60,728 nucleotides of DNA from Branchiostoma floridae. Its lineage: Eukaryota; Chordata; Leptocardii; Amphioxiformes; Branchiostomatidae. The stretch is taken from assembly GCF_000003815.2 (NCBI RefSeq), contig NC_049986.1, forward strand, positions 12,306,220-12,366,947, given 5' to 3'. Positions 12,401 through 22,267 of this stretch are shown here, in pieces. Every line of letters begins with the position of its first letter. Position 1 is the first letter of the stretch. The notes beneath the pieces were generated by a model that made no database searches, was not told the DNA's origin, and saw only the letters and a list, made by a program, of their open reading frames with translations. The translations under genes and the position numbers were made by a program.

Positions 12401-15400
12401 TCTACAAACATATTGTGATAATTGGAAATTAACTGTCAATGTATCTAAAACAAAAGTTCTTATCTTCTCTAAAGGCAATACAAAAAAAATATCAAAAGAA
12501 TTCTTCATATATGATAGTGAAATAGAAGTTACAGATAGTTACACCTACCTTGGAATCCCTTTTACGTCCTCAGGTAAATTTAAAACAGCCAGAAAATTTC
12601 TAAAGACCAAAGCTATGAGAGCTATCTTTAAATTAAAATCACTTTTATCTTCCGAAAATATTTCCATAGCGCTAGGTAAAGATCTTTTCGACAAATTTGT
12701 AAAACCTATCCTCATGTATGGATCTGAGTTAACATGCTTTGACCATACCTCGAAAACACTGAAACTTATTGTCTCAAAAAACATCCCTATATCTTCTCCA
12801 AAAAATACTCTCTCTTTCTTATTGAAGAAACTTCAGATCGACGATAATATTCCACTGTCGATTCGAAAGAGCACTTGCACTGATGCAACTCATTCTTATA
12901 TCATTAATTTTGAGAGAAGACCAGACAAAGACATGTTCTTAAAACCCTATTCAGACCGGGCTTTTTTGGTCATCCCTGGACCGGGGGGGGGCTTTTGAGG
13001 CCCTCCACTTCTAAGTCCTATAACTCTAAAATGACGTGCCGTAGGGCCACCAAATTTTCAGGACATGATTAAGACATAATATTTAACAAGTATGTGACGT
13101 TTGACGTTACGTTGACGTAAGATGACGTAATTATGACGTCATCAATTTGATTACATTGGCCAAACCCATGAAAAATGGGTATTCTCAGAAAACTTCAAGT
13201 TATGCTGCAAAAATGTAACAACAAGTGCAGATAACAGAATAATAATGTTTATTGCGACTTGCATTGCCAATAGCAACATCAATGACGTCAATATGACGTC
13301 ATAAAATGACGTCATGCACATCTAAGATACGAGTTGGGCTCCGCCATATTATATCCACCACCTTGAATTTTTAAAAATACTTTTTTTGCAACAAATAATC
13401 ACAAAGGGCAATGGAAATAGACTAAATTCATTCATTTAGATGGTTTTTGATGAAAAAATACCAGGTAGTTGCAAATTTTAAGGGATAATTAGCTTGTTTT
13501 TCTTGATCTGGCCATTCCGTCCGCCATCTTGGATTTTGGGCTGATGACGTCATCAAATTAGCATAATTTATGCATATATAATTATGAAAGATATGCTGAA
13601 TAATATAAGATTTTATTTATGTAACAAAATCAAGGTAATATAGCAAATAAATTTGAAAAATACATTGTTAGAACCAAAAATAGTGATTTTTGGCAAAACT
13701 GCCTGTCAACAAACGGTTGCCATGGCAACAAGAAAAAATGGAAAATTTGTCAAACTTCGTAGAATTGTTGCCAACAATATTTTAGGAAAACTCACTAAAT
13801 TTGGTGGCTCTAGCGTAAGCCGTTCTGGCGTTATAGGACATCGAAGTTAGCGCGGGCCTCAAAAGCCCACCCCCCCCCCCCCCCCGGTCTGAATAGGGTT
13901 AAGACATGCGTCTGGGCTTGATATAAAAAAGGATGGCTTTTCAACCGATAAAACACGCCTCCCTTTAGATATACCGGAATTTGACATACTTGACACACGT
14001 TTTCAGAAATTTCTACTTGGGGTTCATTCAAAATCATCTAATGACGGCGTGCGAGGAGAGTTAGGAACTTTTCCTATTATAATACCTGCTAAAATTCAGC
14101 TCATTAAATACTGGCACCGTTTGGTAAACTTACCTGAGGACTCTCTGCTTCGCGATGCATACAACACTGGACTTTTGGTTGGTTTTTTTTTCTTCCCGAA
14201 TCCGTGTTCGTCACGGCACTTTATTACATGTCACAGAAAGCTGTACAATATGTAGCTTATATCATATTTCTAAGAATACATTCTGATTTGAAAATTTTCA
14301 GGATGATTTCTGCATCTTGACATAGTGAATTCGGGGATGACACTGTAGACTTATATTTTACAATGGATAGTTTCGCAACTAGCAGCAGTTCATTGATGTA
14401 CCGAAACTTGTTTAACATATGGGGGTTGTATCCAAAAATAATGTCATGTACAGTGAGAGATATGGAATAACTAAACAAACTTTCCACATAATCCCATAAT
14501 GGTTTAACAATTTTACAGTCAAAGAAAAAATGCTCTATATATTCTATAATATCGCAAAAAATACACTTATTATTTTCTACAATTCTCATCTTATGCAACA
14601 ATATTTTGGTCGGATAAATATTATGCAAGATCTTCCATTGCAAACTAATAAGTTTGGGTTCTTTAGTGGTCAAGAAGGGAGATTTCCATAGTACATGCCA
14701 AGAAATGGAACGAAAATCGTACATAGGAAATCGTTTCTCCCAGAAATTCTGTGAGACTGGGACTGCTTGGTATTGCATGATACAGAAATTCTTAAAGAAG
14801 ATAGAGTCTAGTAAGCGGATGTCTTTACCACAAAGTTTGATACTAGGAGATTCTTCGTTGTCTAATCGAGAAACACCTTTCCATTGTTTGGGAATTGAAT
14901 TGATTAAAGCATGATACTGTAGTAATACATGTGCATCATTACCAACAATAGCTTTTACATCATCAAAAGATATAAAGTTACCCTGATCATCCACAATATC
15001 ATTTACATAAAGAATATGCCGTCTAATCCATTTCTTAAAATAAAGCATGTTGCCCTTGTAACTTATACAAGCATTGTTCCATAACAATTGCCAATTTACT
15101 TGATTTACCTCAATATCATTGACATTCTGTACAGGTTTCATTTCATACCAAGTAAGTATGAGTTTACGGTAATAGAGAGGTAAGGGCAACAGTGAATCTT
15201 TAGATGACACATGGACTGCCGAGCAGTTATGTCTCAATATACAAAGATCAGGTCCTAACTTCTTAAAATAATACAGTTGTATCTTCTTCCATGTAGGAGT
15301 AGGAGTTTCACTACCGGATAAGAATTTTTTTATCGATCGTAATAAACAACATTTGTGCATTATTCTTATATCTATCATTTTCAATCCTCCCTTTGAATAG

Positions 15401-18400
15401 TCTTGAACCATCACATTACGCTTTACTCTATCTCTTTTCCAGATAAATCTGTAAAACATCAAATTAACATCCTTTAAGAAGCTATCCGGTGGTATAAGTG
15501 CACCAAAACTGTAAGACAGTTGTGAAGCTACAAGGTTTTTGAGCACTGTTATTTTTCCTATAAGACTAAGGTTGCGTGAAGCCCAAGATAATAAAATGTT
15601 TTTCATCTTACAGTATTTTTTGCTCCAATTTACTTCTACTTCAGAGGCACAACATGCAGATGAGAAAACAATCCCTAAACATTTTGCTGTGGTGCACCAT
15701 TTTAGCCCACTAGCTTGTTCAGAGCAGTGTCTCCAAGGGCCTAGCCACATGGCTACTGTTTTTTCTTTATTCAAAACTAGTCCAGAAAAAACGGAAAAAT
15801 GTCTAATAATATCTAAACTTCTATCAATAGAAATTTTGTCACCAAGTATCAGTTCAGTATCATCTGCATATTGAAAAATTCGAGATTCAACATCGGAGTC
15901 GCCAAGCCCAGATAATGTAATACCTTTGATTTCGGAAGACTGGCGGACTTTAAGAGCAAAAAGCTCTGTGGCTAGAATAAACAGAAGAGAAGACAAGGGA
16001 CATCCTTGACGTACACCTCTTCCCAGGTCAAACCATTCAGAGATATGATATATCCAACTTGGTCTGGTCCAACAATGTGAGAAATAATGTTCTGTAATCT
16101 ATTTGCTAATATCTTTGCACCTATTTTGTAGTCCGTATTTGTGATTGAGATAGGTCGCCAGTTAGACAGCTGGTCTCTACTTAAATCTTGGTGTTCAACC
16201 CCTTTAAAGAGTAAGGATATAACCCCTTTACGTTGAGTGGAAGAAAGCTGGTTCTTCGTGTAGCCCTCATTTAGTGAGTTCAAAACCATAGATCCTATTC
16301 TGCTCCAAAAGACTTTATAAAAGTCAGTAGTAAGGCCATCTATGCCGGGACTGCAATTTGTCATGTTACGTAGAGCAGATGTACATTCCGTCATAGTAAA
16401 CAACCCTTCACAAGATTTACTTTGCATGTCAGACAACGTCGGAAAATTTACGTCTGTAATAAAGTCATCAAAGCTTTCTATGTCGAAATCGTTGTTTTTA
16501 CTGTATAGTTTTCTATAGTAATCAACTTGTTGTTCCAATAATTTATTTTGATCTGTTATTATGTGACCGTCAGGTGTTCTGAGGCTTGTAATAACATTGT
16601 GTATGGCACGTGACTTCTCAAGTCGAAGAAAGTAGGCTGTGTTTTTTTCTCCTTCCTCAATCCATTTAACTTTTGAGCGGATTTGTGCACCATGCGCCTC
16701 GTGAAGGGCTAATGCTTCAAACTCAGCCTTTGTGTTGTGCACCTGTTGCTGTAAAGTTAAATTCTTTGGATCGGAAGCTAATTGTTTTTCCAGCCGTTCT
16801 AATTTTTCCTCAATTATGTTGTGTTTGGATCGTTTTTCAAGAGCCTTTTGTTTCCCGTAACTGATTGAGAAAGTTTTTATCTTACTCTTACAGATGTCCC
16901 ATATTAACTGTTTATCTTCGATCACAGAGTCACTAAGGCCTTCTTGGATGTTTCCTATGATTTCATTAACACGATCAACAAACACCTTATCTTTTAGAAA
17001 TGAATTATTGAATTTCCAATATGAAGGTCCTTTGTCAAACTGTGTTACAGACATATCCAATACAACAGCTCTATGATCACTGCAGGGGAAAGAGATGATT
17101 TCACATGCAGTAGTTTTATCAAACAAAAAATCATTAATCAGGAGATAATCTAGTCTCCTGGCTATAAAAGGGTTTCTCTTAGACCATGTGTAATCCTTGT
17201 CTTCACTATGGAAGACTCTCCAGATGTCAAGTAGTTCAAGGTTGTCTGTCAAATTATTAAAACATTTAACCTCTGCTTTATCATGCTCTTTCCCTGCTAC
17301 ATTGTCGAGATCACGGTTGAGTACTGTATTGAAATCACCAGCTAACATAAAATATTCACCTTCACAACAATGTTCTTGCAGTTGAGTTAGAACCTGTGTG
17401 TAGAACAGTTTCTTACTCACTACATTGTTAGGAGCATATACATTGAAACAAACAAATTTCTCACCATGGTGTATAAATTTCACACCGATTGAACGATCAG
17501 AAAGATTTATAAATTCAACATTATTACAGTCAAAATTCTCAGCTATTAATATAATTTGTCCTTTACTGTGTGAGGTGCAAGGATGAGCGTAAAGTTTTCC
17601 ACCCCACTCTTTTGTCCATGCATCTTTGACATCATTGGTTATATAAGTTTCCTGCAAGCAAACAATATCAATTTGTTTTGTTTTCAAATATTGAAAAACA
17701 GTTCGACGGACGGATCTTTTCCGTAGTCCTCTGACATTGATGCTAAGAAAACGTACCATGGCAACAAATGTCAATCAGAATTACTAACCAATGTCTTTCT
17801 GTCTCTTTTGCTCATCTTTGTGACGTAGCTTGCCGGGCTTGTTGGTTTCTGGTGGGGTGAGAACGTCTTTTCTTTTTGCAGTCGACGTAGTCCGGCGAGA
17901 TGATCGGAGCCCGGGTCGGTTCTGCTGTGTCCCTCCAGAGTGATCTACCCGCTGTGTCCTAGGTGTACTGGAAGCACCGGAAGTGACGTTCTCTCTGCTC
18001 ACGGACTCGCGACCTTGGTCGTCGGTACACTCACTTTCTACTTCAGATGTACTTTCAACAGTTTCGCTCACTAGATCAGAGCAAGGATCGAGATCCTTTT
18101 CACTCTGATTGTCGTCGGCTTGTGTGGTTGCTTTTCTGCGGGCAGCTTTAAGCTGAACTTCAACTTCTTGTTCGATGTTTCTGTTGGTTTCGGTCGGAGC
18201 GTCGCTTTTCTCTGCTCGACACCACTTGCGGATGTGGCCCTTTTTGCCACAGTTGTGACAGGTTACGCGATGTGGGCAATCAGAGAAAGCGTGGTCTTCG
18301 GCTTTGCAAGACTTGCAATTCACTCTCTGACCGTCATGAAAAATCGTCACCTCAACATCCATCAGGCTAGTTTCATCGATGGGATCTGGAATGCTGTATG

Positions 18401-21400
18401 TTGTGTAGCGCGGAAAGCTTTCCCGGATCTTAGAAACATAGCAGAACCTGTGGCCGGAGTAGAGATGCTGAAATGGGGAATCAGAGTTTCTGTTCCTTTT
18501 CTGGTGTCGCATAACAGTGGTAGATCTGTCGGCTTTACTATCTACCCACTGGGCAACTTCATGATCGGGAATGTGGTGGGGGATACCGTGAATGGAGATT
18601 CTTATCTGTTTATCTTTGATCCCAGCTCTCTGAAAATCCAGGATGGCATACGATTTGTTGTTGACAACAATGCGGCCGATGCTAATTGCTTTTGCCTTGG
18701 CGTCTTCACATGCAAAATTGATCAGCCAGGTGCGCTGCTTCGCCAGGAACTGGGCTCCTAATATATCCTCGGGATTCACTGATCCGTCACCAAGTTCACT
18801 TATAACAGAGCCATACAGGGCTTCAACGATGTCAAATTCAGATAGCTTAGGCATACCTTTGGCTTCTATGCTCAACCATAAGCTGGTATCCTGTAGTTTG
18901 TCAACGTCGTCACTCGCGTCTGCTGCCGCCATTGTAGTATCCGCTGTAAACTCCGTAGGTGAAGCCGGGAAAAGGGGGCTTAAAGTCTCTTTCAAACGAA
19001 AGAGAAGTCACAAGAAAGACGTCTGACGTTCTTCAATTACTTAGACACAAAAGTAACACTGGAAAGGGCGACTTAATCGCCTTGAGAACTCCAGAAAACG
19101 GAAAATCTGGAGAGCTCGAAAAACCCGCACGTTGCCAGGTGACCTCACCTGACCTCTCCTCAACACTGTACTTACTGATAATCAAGACTGGATTAATCAT
19201 GTTAAGGACATTCTCTGTTACCATGGCTTGGGACACATATGGATGAAACCTGAGGCTTATAATATAGATTATATTGTCAACCAACTACGCCTCCGGCTAC
19301 AAGATACATATATACAAAAGTGGTTTAATTCTATTGAAAACAATTCAAAGCTGTCTTTTCTTAGCAAGTCAAAAGAATGTTATGAACAAGAAACATACCT
19401 TTATGATATAAATAATTTTGAAATTCGAAAAGCGATTACTCAGTTAAGAATCAGCAGCCATAAATTGAATATTGAAACAGGTAGATATTACAATGTAGCC
19501 CCTGACCAAAGGTTCTGTCCTTTCTGTCCAAAGCATATTGAAGATGAATTTCACTTTTTAATGGAATGCTCTAGATACGCTATTTTACGTAATGAGCTAT
19601 TTACATTTCTCGAATACAGTACAGCAGATTTCAAGAGACTCGATGCTACAGACAGATTTGTATATATCTTTGGATGCCACGACTCCCATAATGCAAGGAT
19701 AGGCAAATATATCAAAGACTGCTTTGCTATTAGAAAGAGTAATGAATCTCATGTATAGCCCAACTCGATTGTAACACTATATCAAAGACTAATGTGTCAG
19801 CCCTTCTTGTCACGTTAATTAGGATATCAAGTCTTATTCTCTACACCTATTTTGTACTTTGTGTAACAGTCATTGCCATACTTTGTACCATGTACAAATG
19901 TCGAGCAATAAAGTTCTTACATAACCCACAAAACTCAGGGCTGGACCTATAAGTTATCAAATATATATTCTATGCACCAAGTAAAGACGTCGGTCCCATA
20001 ACATGATACTGTGCTACTTACCTCTTTCAATGGACACCAAGCTGTACTACGAATGTTTCTGTTTATTTGTTGCATACGCCATGCGCTATTCCATACTATC
20101 ACGGGTGTGAGTCTAGAAGCAATTAGCTCGTTTGACAACAACCACCATATAATACCGATTTTTGTTGTACCAGCATCTCATGCAGGGCGTTCAAACCTTC
20201 GTGCTTTCACCACCGTTCTGTGTATGGTATCACCAAGCGCCACCAAAGCCACCGCGTTAGTGTATAACTGTAATGCCTACGTGAATGGGTGGTGACACAG
20301 ACTTGGTTGACTGAACAAGTGACCCATGTTCCTAGCAGACAGTCAGCCCGTGTGGGCTCGTACCGACACCAGGGACACTTCAAGGCGAAACCTGCAGCAA
20401 GAACATGTTTTGTTTGTTTGTTTGCTTGTTTGTTTGTTTGTTTGTTTGAATGCATCAAGAGCAGGAGGAGGGAAAAACACGCATGGCTTAGCCCTCCTCC
20501 ATTGAACTAAATTTTGATTATGAATGATAGATAATGAAGTAAATCAATACATGGGATGATGCAACAATACAATAACGATAATCAAATAATAACCAATGGT
20601 ATGACTTAAAAATAAATACTAGTAATGAAGTAGAGTAGATATTCGTATTTGATGAACCTTGCAATAAAGAAAAAGAATTAATGGTATGAATTAAAAAGTA
20701 GATATATGTATACCATGCAAAATAAGAATTATGTATTTCATTGTTATCGAATAGATTATTACAAATTCTTGCCGGAGGGCTAATTGCAGGTAACATGAAA
20801 GGGGATGGAAAAATAGTGTAAAACAATATAGCATGGGTCTACTCTTGTCAAAAGCTAACTCTAAATTCTAATATAGGGCTTATTCAGTCACGTGATCCTC
20901 CCCCAGCAACGAGCGAAGTCGGCCATTTTGGTGTACCACAGCGGCCCGCCTGCAATGGGGCCCTATGCAGCTCGCCGTAGAAATTGTAAATATTTCCCAA
21001 GCAATGCACCATTTCCGTTCAAAACGTTTAGTTTCACAATCACAGTGCTTTGTCTTGGCGTGGGATGTTGGTTCTGCACTGGTAAAGCGCACACAGATTG
21101 GGTAACAGTAAGATTTGCTTCGCGATTCTCTAAGCCGTGCGGGAATGAAAATACGAAGGGAAATTCCGAAAACAAACATCGGAGTCCATAAACGACAGGA
21201 AGAGCATGTCCCCTAGTTCTTTGATGAATTTCCATGAAAAAAAAACAAGAGTACAAGATGCTGACTGTGTGTGAACAAAAACCGCGGCACAGGATACTAT
21301 CCTGTGGTCGTCCAACTTCTGAATGTCGAACTTTCCCGATCACTACGTAACGTTGGTTACTTCTATCAACTAAATCTCATCCTACACTCCAGTATTTGTC

Positions 21401-22267
21401 CAGATACTACGTTGTCGCAAGGTCTTTTTCATCAAGTTCTTGTAAGCCTGGTACGTTTTTAACTGAGTGAGCAGAAAGTCGTTCACAGAACAAAATAACA
21501 AAGACAAGGTCGATGGACTCCGCTGTCACCCCGTCACTGTTGCCGTGTTCGTAAAGTAGACTGGATCTTCCAAAACTTTCCCTCACTGATGAAATATGGA
21601 TAATTTCTATCCGATTTTTTTAGCGAAAATATGACTTTAGGTTGGAAGCTCTTTGCATAGTAAAACAGCGTGCAAACGACTTCACTTTCCTCGGAGTTAG
21701 AGACCTTCAGACACCGAGAATCTTCGCTGGACTGGTGGTACACCAAAATGGCGGCGCACGGAGGGAAGGGGTGATGACGTCACGTGAATAAGCCCTATAT
21801 TGGGTTCGACTTCTCTTTCTGAGAGAGTGGAAGACGAAGGATCATTTACTAGTATTGAGTGAACCAAATAGCTGTTTGCAAAGTCTCAGACAAATTTGGC
21901 AACGCAATATACTGATAAATAAACCTTACAGAATTATCTAAAGAGTATAACGATGAAACAAATATTGATTTCTTCAAAATAAAGGACTGTACAAAGACGG
22001 TGGATGCCAACTCAGTATCTACCAACAACACAAAACACTGGCAGAATTCATCCTTTCGTTACATACTAGAGAAGTAAAAAAACAGTCTGAAGGACCTAAA
22101 CAAGGCTGTGGCCTGTGCACACACATACACACACGCGCACGCACGCACACACAAACACACGCACAAATACCCGACTATACCCTATTTTTTATGGAGGTAA
22201 TAAAAAAGTGTACGTTACCTGAATCTATCCATGCCAGCAAGAGCACTAACACAGAGCTGAACTGCAT
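9413..22267 (-). CDS. Ly6/uPAR (three-finger) GPI-type protein, four exons
   Basis: Exons on the minus strand: 22267-22219 (signal peptide MQFSSVLVLLLAWIDS), 20391-20281, 10119-10057 and 9582-9413 (TAG). Every junction is phase 1, the usual phase of Ly6 genes. Donors are GTAACG, GTAGGC and GTAAGT. The product is about 129 residues. Exon 2 begins GFALKCPWC and continues DCLLGTWVTC, NQVCVTT. Exon 3 has MCDSQEAC. Exon 4 has FSCVSCCDEDGC, the Ly6 signature 'CCxxDxC' but with Val where Asn is usual. I count 12 Cys. The C-terminus (SLPAMAAAAFLVIVKTAMLL) is a GPI-attachment-like hydrophobic tail, so the mature protein should sit on the outer cell surface. Intron 2, about 10 kb, is mostly transposons. 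The exon 2 donor (GTAGGC) is the weakest junction. Confidence 0.75.
10255..10519. repeat. Dispersed repeat (GTCGGACTTAAAATAAA family), copy 1
   Basis: It shares GGGCCC/CCGGGC ends and the words GTTGAATTTAAGTCGGACTT, AAAATAAA, GTGACCTAC and GGGAACAC with 45655-45845. A shorter piece occurs at 47110-47190 (GCCGGGCAGTTCACGG). It is non-coding and has been entered by the mariner element at its right side. Confidence 0.6.
10522..11099 (+). mobile_element. Internally deleted mariner element
   Basis: Near-perfect terminal inverted repeats of about 33 bp (CGAGGGGCGTGCAATAAGTA and its mate at 11067-11099) are flanked by TA (10520-10521, 11100-11101), the Tc1/mariner target duplication. At 578 bp it is less than half of a full mariner of about 1.3 kb. 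Inside, the first and last parts of a mariner transposase are joined directly. Confidence 0.9.
10743..11030 (+). pseudogene. Mariner transposase remnant (N-term joined to C-term)
   Basis: The frame from about 10743 gives KGRTPKKTFDEINETYGDDA, PSYDLVKRWHPEFKRG and SVETAPRPGRPSCAIDEA, the N-terminal helix-turn-helix region of mariner transposases. From about 10939, in another frame, it reads YKIGVQSCIKRWEKCITLGD then a stop, the typical mariner C-terminus. The DD34D catalytic core is missing altogether. It cannot be active. Confidence 0.85.
11225..12942 (+). CDS. LINE reverse transcriptase, first piece
   Basis: The visible ORF starts at Met 11340, but the frame is open upstream to about 11225 and the element is 5' truncated, so no true start is present. 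RT motifs in order: SGKACGIDSISNDMLK, ILTPIFKSGDKSNVDNYRGI, DTQFGFRKKCRTADNVF, FVCFVDMKKAFDSVWRD (motif A), GVRQGCNLSPLLFNLFINDL (motif B), LSWADDLALIS (motif C, with the variant WADD in place of YADD) and SYTYLGIPF. Translation past 12942 (to 12998) is insertion sequence, not LINE. The continuation is at 13903. Confidence 0.85.
12943..13898. mobile_element. TTAA-flanked MITE (piggyBac-type target) with CRE-like sites
   Basis: Flanked by TTAA at 12939-12942 and 13899-13902. The termini carry CCCTATTCAGACCGG in inverted orientation (two extra A at the left), then G-runs and GGGCTTTTGAGGCC. TTAA followed by CCC is what piggyBac-like elements show; no transposase is present in the 956 bp. The body holds at least five TGACGTCA palindromes (13100-13560). 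Removing the element and one TTAA restores the LINE frame across the site. Confidence 0.8.
13903..14169 (+). CDS. LINE reverse transcriptase, second piece
   Basis: In the frame set by the upstream piece this reads LDIKKDGFSTDKTRL, FQKFLLGVHSKSSNDGVRGE and LGTFPIIIPAKIQLIKYWHR, the region after the RT core that is typical of LINE ORFs. It ends at the 8 bp word CAACACTG (14162-14169), repeated at 19161-19168 as the target duplication of the Tx1-like insert. Confidence 0.8.
14257..17774 (-). pseudogene. LINE ORF2: APE endonuclease plus RT with motif A deleted and frameshift
   Basis: The first part (17774-about 16040) has FLSINVRGLRKRS, IDIVCLQETYI, YFMLAGDFNTVLNRDLDN, RRLDYLLIND and SDHRAVVLDM (endonuclease), then KVKWIEEGEKNTAYF, NCSPGIDGLTTDFYKVFW and LSNWRPISITNTDYKI. 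At DQVGYI the frame breaks. The following bases, in another frame, encode EWFDLGRGVRQGCPLSSLLF and FQYADDTELILG, so RT resumes at motif B. About 80-100 residues with the catalytic Asp of motif A are gone. The C-terminus has CIFCDIIEYIEHFFFDC and ends at 14257. This copy cannot make active RT. Met 17759 is an alternative start. Confidence 0.85.
17784..18995 (-). CDS. LINE ORF1: CCHC zinc-knuckle RNA-binding protein
   Basis: 403 residues from the first Met (18995). A second Met at 18932 (MAAADASDDVDKLQ) is an equally plausible start. The middle has a fold-like region with VNPEDILGAQFLAKQRTWLI and IRISIHGIPHHIPDHEVAQW. Two Cys/His knuckles follow: CKSCKAEDHAFSDC and CHNCGKKGHIRKWC. The rest is charged and low-complexity, ending in a Lys/Arg tail. 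LINE ORF1 proteins bind their own RNA and help form the retrotransposition particle. The ORF is uninterrupted. ORF2 begins 10 bases or fewer after its stop codon. Confidence 0.85.
   Translation of the reverse strand: MKETLSPLFPASPTEFTADTTMAAADASDDVDKLQDTSLWLSIEAKGMPKLSEFDIVEALYGSVISELGDGSVNPEDILGAQFLAKQRTWLINFACEDAKAKAISIGRIVVNNKSYAILDFQRAGIKDKQIRISIHGIPHHIPDHEVAQWVDSKADRSTTVMRHQKRNRNSDSPFQHLYSGHRFCYVSKIRESFPRYTTYSIPDPIDETSLMDVEVTIFHDGQRVNCKSCKAEDHAFSDCPHRVTCHNCGKKGHIRKWCRAEKSDAPTETNRNIEQEVEVQLKAARRKATTQADDNQSEKDLDPCSDLVSETVESTSEVESECTDDQGRESVSRENVTSGASSTPRTQRVDHSGGTQQNRPGLRSSRRTTSTAKRKDVLTPPETNKPGKLRHKDEQKRQKDIG
19169..19758 (+). CDS. LINE reverse transcriptase, third piece (C-terminus)
   Basis: Continues the host LINE frame exactly after the target duplication: LTDNQDWINHVKDIL, HGLGHIWMKPEAYNIDYIVN, IRKAITQLRISSHKLNIETG and the Cys/His motif CPFCPKHIEDEFHFLMECSR. 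Stop at 19756-19758. The same motif closes the LINE ORF at 35086, so both belong to related families. Confidence 0.85.
20407..20448. repeat. (TTTG)n microsatellite
   Basis: About ten TTTG units with one TTGC interruption, directly upstream of Ly6 exon 2 in the sense of transcription. Confidence 0.85.
20876..21795. mobile_element. Non-autonomous TIR element, 920 bp
   Basis: GGGCTTATTCA...CACGTGA at 20876-20896 is mirrored by TCACGTGAATAAGCCC at 21780-21795. Further in, GGCCATTTTGGTGTACCAC (about 20922) is mirrored by GTGGTACACCAAAATGGC (about 21735). The flanks (ATATA / TATAT) are palindromic, so the target-duplication length is ambiguous. ORFs of about 60-130 codons on both strands have no recognisable family. 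It lies in Ly6 intron 1. Confidence 0.7.
22115..22172. repeat. (CA)n-rich microsatellite
   Basis: A run of CACACACA with CG interruptions, beside Ly6 exon 1. Confidence 0.8.

Larger units (their letters stand above)
14170..19160 (-). mobile_element. Tx1/L1-like LINE, two ORFs, nested in another LINE
   Basis: A 4,991 bp element in antisense orientation to its host LINE, flanked by an 8 bp target duplication CAACACTG. The minus strand carries a 5' region of about 165 bp, ORF1 (zinc-knuckle protein), ORF2 (endonuclease plus RT) and a 3' end with an A-rich tail (seen as a T-run at 14181-14191). It is full length apart from an internal ORF2 deletion. The Tx1/L1 assignment rests on the two-ORF layout, an N-terminal APE-type endonuclease and Cys/His motifs in ORF1. 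Confidence 0.85.
11215..19920 (+). mobile_element. 5'-truncated LINE with two nested insertions
   Basis: One LINE in three pieces: about 11215-12942, 13903-14169 and 19169-19920. The gaps are a TTAA MITE (12943-13898) and a Tx1-like LINE (14170-19160). Joined across one copy of each target duplication, the frame runs open from about 11225 to 19758 with no stop. It lacks the endonuclease half (5' truncation). The 3' UTR ends near AATAAAGTTCTTACATAAC. The RT is of a non-L1 type; clade not assigned. Confidence 0.85.

Noticed and set aside
12943-12998. C-terminal residues after KDMFLK of the long LINE ORF
   Set aside because: These codons belong to the inserted TTAA MITE.
18120-18761. 213-codon plus-strand ORF
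   Set aside because: It lies antisense to the zinc-knuckle LINE ORF1 and has no recognisable motif; a shadow.
19947-20141. Possible minus-strand exon with donor GTAAGT (IVWNSAWRMQQINRNIRST)
   Set aside because: The donor is good but no Cys pattern or phase fits the Ly6 gene, and no other exon joins it.
20892-21343. Overlapping ORFs of 99-126 codons
   Set aside because: They lie inside a TIR element, on both strands, without transposase motifs.
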